Assembly (NCBI GenBank): GCA_028819955.1
Contig: JAPPKP010000440.1
Location: 1,706 to 10,389, forward strand
DNA: 8,684 nt
From: Rhodospirillaceae bacterium
Lineage (GTDB): Bacteria > Pseudomonadota > Alphaproteobacteria > UBA828
Direction: 5' to 3'
In this document: one piece after another, positions 6,528-8,684 of the stretch
Layout of the letters: every line of letters starts with the position of its first letter
How positions within the stretch are numbered: the stretch's first letter is position 1
Program-made: the position numbers and the translations under genes
Notes under the pieces: model-generated
What the model was told of the DNA's origin: nothing
Database searches by the model: none
Seen by the model: the letters and a program-made list of their open reading frames with translations, nothing else

Positions 6528-7859
6528 ATGGCCGCCCATGGAACGACTTGGTCAAGAACGCCGCTCTCCCGGCGGTCGTTTCTAAAAGGTACGGCGGCAG
6601 GCGCTGCCGCACTGACCGCCGCAGGCTCGGGCGCGTTTGCATCGCGCGCGCAGGCGTCGGACTGGTCCGGCGAGACGCTGCGCTTCATGATCATCAACCC
6701 GCATGCAGGCTCCATCAAGCCGCTCTCGGAGGGCTTCACCGAGCTGACCGGCGCCAATGTCGAGGCGGTGAAGGTGCCCTACGATCAGATCACGGCACAG
6801 TCGACGCTTGACGTGATGTCCGGCACCAACGAGATCGATGTCTTCCAGTACTGGTACGTCGACAAGGAGGCGTTGGTTCGGGACGGCGTGCTGGCCGACA
6901 TTACGGACCGAATTTCGGCGGAGGAGGCCGAAATTGACCCGGCCGATTTCCTCGGCTCCCTCTACGATGCCTATACCGAGGTGGACGGACTCCGCTACGG
7001 CCTGCCCTACGACGGCGACACCCACGTTCTCTTCTACAACAAAGAGATTCTGGACCGGAACGGGTTGACGCCACCGGCGACGTGGGACGAATACAACGCG
7101 GTGGCCAAGGCGGTGACTGAGGCTGAGTCGGCCAACGGCGTCTATGGCGCACTGCTGATGTGCAAGCAGTTCCCGATCATCCTCTGCTCGACCTATGCGA
7201 ACCGGCTGGGTGGCTACGGCGGCGACTTCCTCGATGCCAGCGGTGCGCCGGCGTTGACCAGCGATGCCGCGATCGGTGCCGCACGGACGATGCTGGAGGC
7301 GGGCCCCTCCGCAGTGCCGACGCCGCTGGAGACCGAGTTCGGCAACTCGATCCCGGTGTTCCTCAGCGGTGGTGCCGCCATGATCGAGTTCTGGACCGAT
7401 CTCGGCACTTGGGCGCAGGACGCCAACCAGAGCCAGATCGTCGACAAGTGGGGCGTATCGCCCATGCCTGTGGCCGGCGGCAACACGGTCAACCGTCCGG
7501 CGATGAACGCGGGCTGGGCCTTCGGTGTCTCGTCCGGGTCGCACAACCCCGAGATGGCTTGGGAGTTCGTGCGCATGTCGTCGAGCAAGGATTTCCATGT
7601 GCGCGTGCTCACCGACAACACGACCGGTGTCGACCCGACCCGTCGCTCGGCGATGCCTGCCTATCGCGAATTCGCGCCGCTACAGGCGGACGCCGTAGAG
7701 CAAGCCATCGACGACGCCTTCCCATGGCCGATGAAGCCGGAATCGCCCAAGCTCATGCAATCGCTCACGGATGAGCTTGGCCTGATGATGGCGGGCGACA
7801 AGACCGTCGAGCAGGCCATGGGCGACGCCCAGGCCTCTTGGGAGGACATCCTCGGCTAA
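6528..7859 (+). CDS. Tat-exported family 1 ABC transporter substrate-binding protein
   Basis: Periplasmic extracellular solute-binding protein of family 1 (maltose/glycerol-3-phosphate/polyol type), 443 residues, a usual length for the family. The N-terminus has a classic twin-arginine signal: SRRSFLK (14-20), an alanine-rich hydrophobic stretch (21-37) and a likely cleavage after AQA (41-43). In the mature part, FTELTGANVEAVKVPYDQI (70-88), IDVFQYWY (103-110), YGLPYDGDTHVLFYNKEIL (157-175) and TWDEY (185-189) are typical of the two-lobed fold. They include the ligand-pocket segment in which family 1 proteins return from the first to the second lobe. The permease gene follows after 62 bases on the same strand, so this is the first gene of a transporter operon continuing to the right. 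The gap holds a strong hairpin that could keep binding-protein mRNA more abundant than the permease message. The ligand (sugar, sugar alcohol, glycerol-phosphate or polyamine) cannot be read from the sequence. Confidence 0.94.
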   Translation: MAAHGTTWSRTPLSRRSFLKGTAAGAAALTAAGSGAFASRAQASDWSGETLRFMIINPHAGSIKPLSEGFTELTGANVEAVKVPYDQITAQSTLDVMSGTNEIDVFQYWYVDKEALVRDGVLADITDRISAEEAEIDPADFLGSLYDAYTEVDGLRYGLPYDGDTHVLFYNKEILDRNGLTPPATWDEYNAVAKAVTEAESANGVYGALLMCKQFPIILCSTYANRLGGYGGDFLDASGAPALTSDAAIGAARTMLEAGPSAVPTPLETEFGNSIPVFLSGGAAMIEFWTDLGTWAQDANQSQIVDKWGVSPMPVAGGNTVNRPAMNAGWAFGVSSGSHNPEMAWEFVRMSSSKDFHVRVLTDNTTGVDPTRRSAMPAYREFAPLQADAVEQAIDDAFPWPMKPESPKLMQSLTDELGLMMAGDKTVEQAMGDAQASWEDILG

Positions 7860-7860
7860 C

Positions 7861-7929
7861 ATGGACCGGGCGGCCGCACGCGCAGGAACTACCCTGGCTG
7901 CGGCCGCCCCGTCTTCCAGATATGGCTGA
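7861..7929 (+). CDS. Possible 22-codon coupling ORF between binding protein and permease
   Basis: A short frame whose ATG begins one base after the binding-protein stop codon and whose TGA overlaps the permease start in the sequence ATGGCTGA (7922-7929). The predicted peptide is alanine- and arginine-rich (begins MDRAAARAG, ends PSSRYG) and matches no family I know. It runs through both arms of the 11-bp hairpin. A GGAGGA sits at 7841-7846, 14 bases before its ATG, which is long for a Shine-Dalgarno; ribosomes ending at the binding-protein stop could also restart here. The permease ATG has no Shine-Dalgarno of its own, so translational coupling through this frame is conceivable. It may equally be a chance frame in GC-rich DNA. 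Confidence 0.25.
   Translation: MDRAAARAGTTLAAAAPSSRYG
7868..7909 (+). promoter_or_regulatory. Strong GC hairpin between binding-protein and permease genes
   Basis: Perfect 11-bp inverted repeat: GGGCGGCCGCA (7868-7878) and TGCGGCCGCCC (7899-7909), with a 20-base loop in which CAGG (7883-7886) and CCTG (7893-7896) may pair further. It starts 8 bases after the binding-protein stop and ends 12 bases before the permease ATG. Only a poor pyrimidine stretch (GTCTTCC) follows, so it is not a full intrinsic terminator. Stem-loops here are known in ABC operons (for example malE-malF) to protect the upstream mRNA from 3' decay or reduce read-through, which would raise binding protein over permease. 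That role is inferred for this copy. Confidence 0.75.
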
Positions 7930-8684
7930 GCTGGACACCACGCCGCAGCGCTCGCGCGTGGCGCCCCAAGCAGGCGGGCGCTGGTCCGGTTCGTTGACCC
8001 TCGACCGGCGCAAGCTGATTGGCTGGGCGGTGGTCATGCCGCTCATCGGCGGCCTGATCGTCTTCGCCATATATCCCCTCACCTACCTGATCTTTCTCTC
8101 CTTCTCCGATTCCAATCTCGGCACGCTGTTCCGGGGTTGGGTCGGCGTGGAGAACTACACGGACGCCATCGGCCAAACGAAGTTCACCACCTCCCTGCTC
8201 CGTTCCGCCATCTTCGCGGTGATGACGACGCTCGCGTCGTTCGTCCTCGGTGTTTGCGTGGCCCTCCTCCTCGACCGCGCGGTGAAGGGCCGGCAAATCT
8301 TGCGCACGCTCATCCTCCTGCCGCTGATGACCCCGCCGATCACGGTCGCTGTCATGTGGCAGTTGCTGCTAATGCCGAAGGGCGGCTGGCTCAACAGCTT
8401 CCTCATGGACATGGCGCTCTTCAGTCAGCCGGTGAGTTTCCTGGGCTCGCCCACCATGGCATTCCCGTTTGTGTGCCTCGCGGACGTCTGGCAGTGGACG
8501 CCGTTCATCGCGCTGATGACCTACGCCGCACTGCAGACATTGCCGGAGGACATCTACGAAGCGGCGAAGCTCGACGGGGCGTCGGGGCCTGCGATGTTCT
8601 GGTCCATCACGCTACCGATGCTGGCACCAGCGCTGCTCGCCATCGCGGTGCTCAAGCTTGTCATCGCCTTCAAGGTCTTCGACC
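7922..8684 (+). CDS. MalF/UgpA-type ABC transporter permease, cut by the right edge
   Basis: Inner-membrane permease of the binding-protein-dependent sugar-transporter family; 254 codons are visible and the frame is open to the end of the window. A cytoplasmic N-terminus of about 33 residues precedes a first membrane segment (about 34-60). Further segments lie at about 91-117, 127-151, 176-203 and from 234 onward. The EAA loop, which contacts the ATPase, is clear: EAAKLDGASG (213-222) followed by ITLP (229-232). About 40 further residues would be expected in a family member of roughly 295-300. It follows the family 1 binding-protein gene after 62 bases, with which it should form one importer together with a second permease and an ATPase expected to the right. 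The ATG at 7922 has no Shine-Dalgarno. No better in-frame ATG, GTG or TTG exists upstream as far as the binding-protein gene, and downstream candidates (GTG at 7958) are not better supported. Confidence 0.93.
   Translation, partial: MAELDTTPQRSRVAPQAGGRWSGSLTLDRRKLIGWAVVMPLIGGLIVFAIYPLTYLIFLSFSDSNLGTLFRGWVGVENYTDAIGQTKFTTSLLRSAIFAVMTTLASFVLGVCVALLLDRAVKGRQILRTLILLPLMTPPITVAVMWQLLLMPKGGWLNSFLMDMALFSQPVSFLGSPTMAFPFVCLADVWQWTPFIALMTYAALQTLPEDIYEAAKLDGASGPAMFWSITLPMLAPALLAIAVLKLVIAFKVFD

Noticed and set aside
6582..7598. Minus-strand open frame (338 codons) opposite the family 1 binding-protein gene
   Set aside because: Same antisense effect of GC-rich codons; the sense frame has a Tat signal, family motifs and an excellent Shine-Dalgarno.
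7889..8296. Minus-strand 135-codon frame opposite the permease start
   Set aside because: Antisense to a membrane protein with a clear EAA loop; the protein is a Glu/Arg/His-rich low-complexity shadow.

Overview
The window looks like a piece of a high-GC alphaproteobacterial chromosome (Rhodospirillales/Rhizobiales-like). This is inferred from GC-rich codon use, Tat-exported ABC binding proteins, a dimethylglycine/sarcosine dehydrogenase-like flavoprotein and the CYTH-CHAD architecture; no rRNA or other taxonomic marker is present. It holds five well-supported protein genes, three on the minus strand and two on the plus strand. I see no tRNA, rRNA, CRISPR, insertion sequence or integrase. All gaps between genes are under 300 bases.

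Left block (minus strand, read right to left): a CYTH-CHAD protein (6286-4673), then an FAD-dependent dimethylglycine/sarcosine dehydrogenase-like enzyme with a C-terminal GcvT folate domain (4536-2050), then a Tat-exported family 5 (peptide/opine/nickel type) ABC substrate-binding protein (1840-113). The permease and ATPase genes that usually follow such a binding protein would lie beyond the left edge. The enzyme and the binding protein suggest a local uptake-and-demethylation module for an N-methylated amine or amino-acid derivative, but the substrate is inferred from context only. The outermost 112 bases hold long homopolymer runs (8 C, 10 G) and no gene.

Right block (plus strand): after a 241-base divergent intergenic region, a Tat-exported family 1 (sugar/polyol/polyamine type) ABC substrate-binding protein (6528-7859) is followed by a MalF/UgpA-type inner-membrane permease (7922 to the right edge, cut there). 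This is the start of a binding protein-permease-permease-ATPase operon continuing to the right.

The most interesting structures are in the non-coding parts. First, the 62-base gap between binding protein and permease holds a perfect 11-bp GC stem, and a 22-codon reading frame runs through it and overlaps the permease start (ATGGCTGA), which itself lacks a Shine-Dalgarno sequence. Second, the Shine-Dalgarno of the flavoenzyme gene is fully contained in a potential 7-bp hairpin. Third, the CYTH domain has the signature ExExK changed to ExExT. None of these amounts to a demonstrated new system; the first two are testable hypotheses of translational control.
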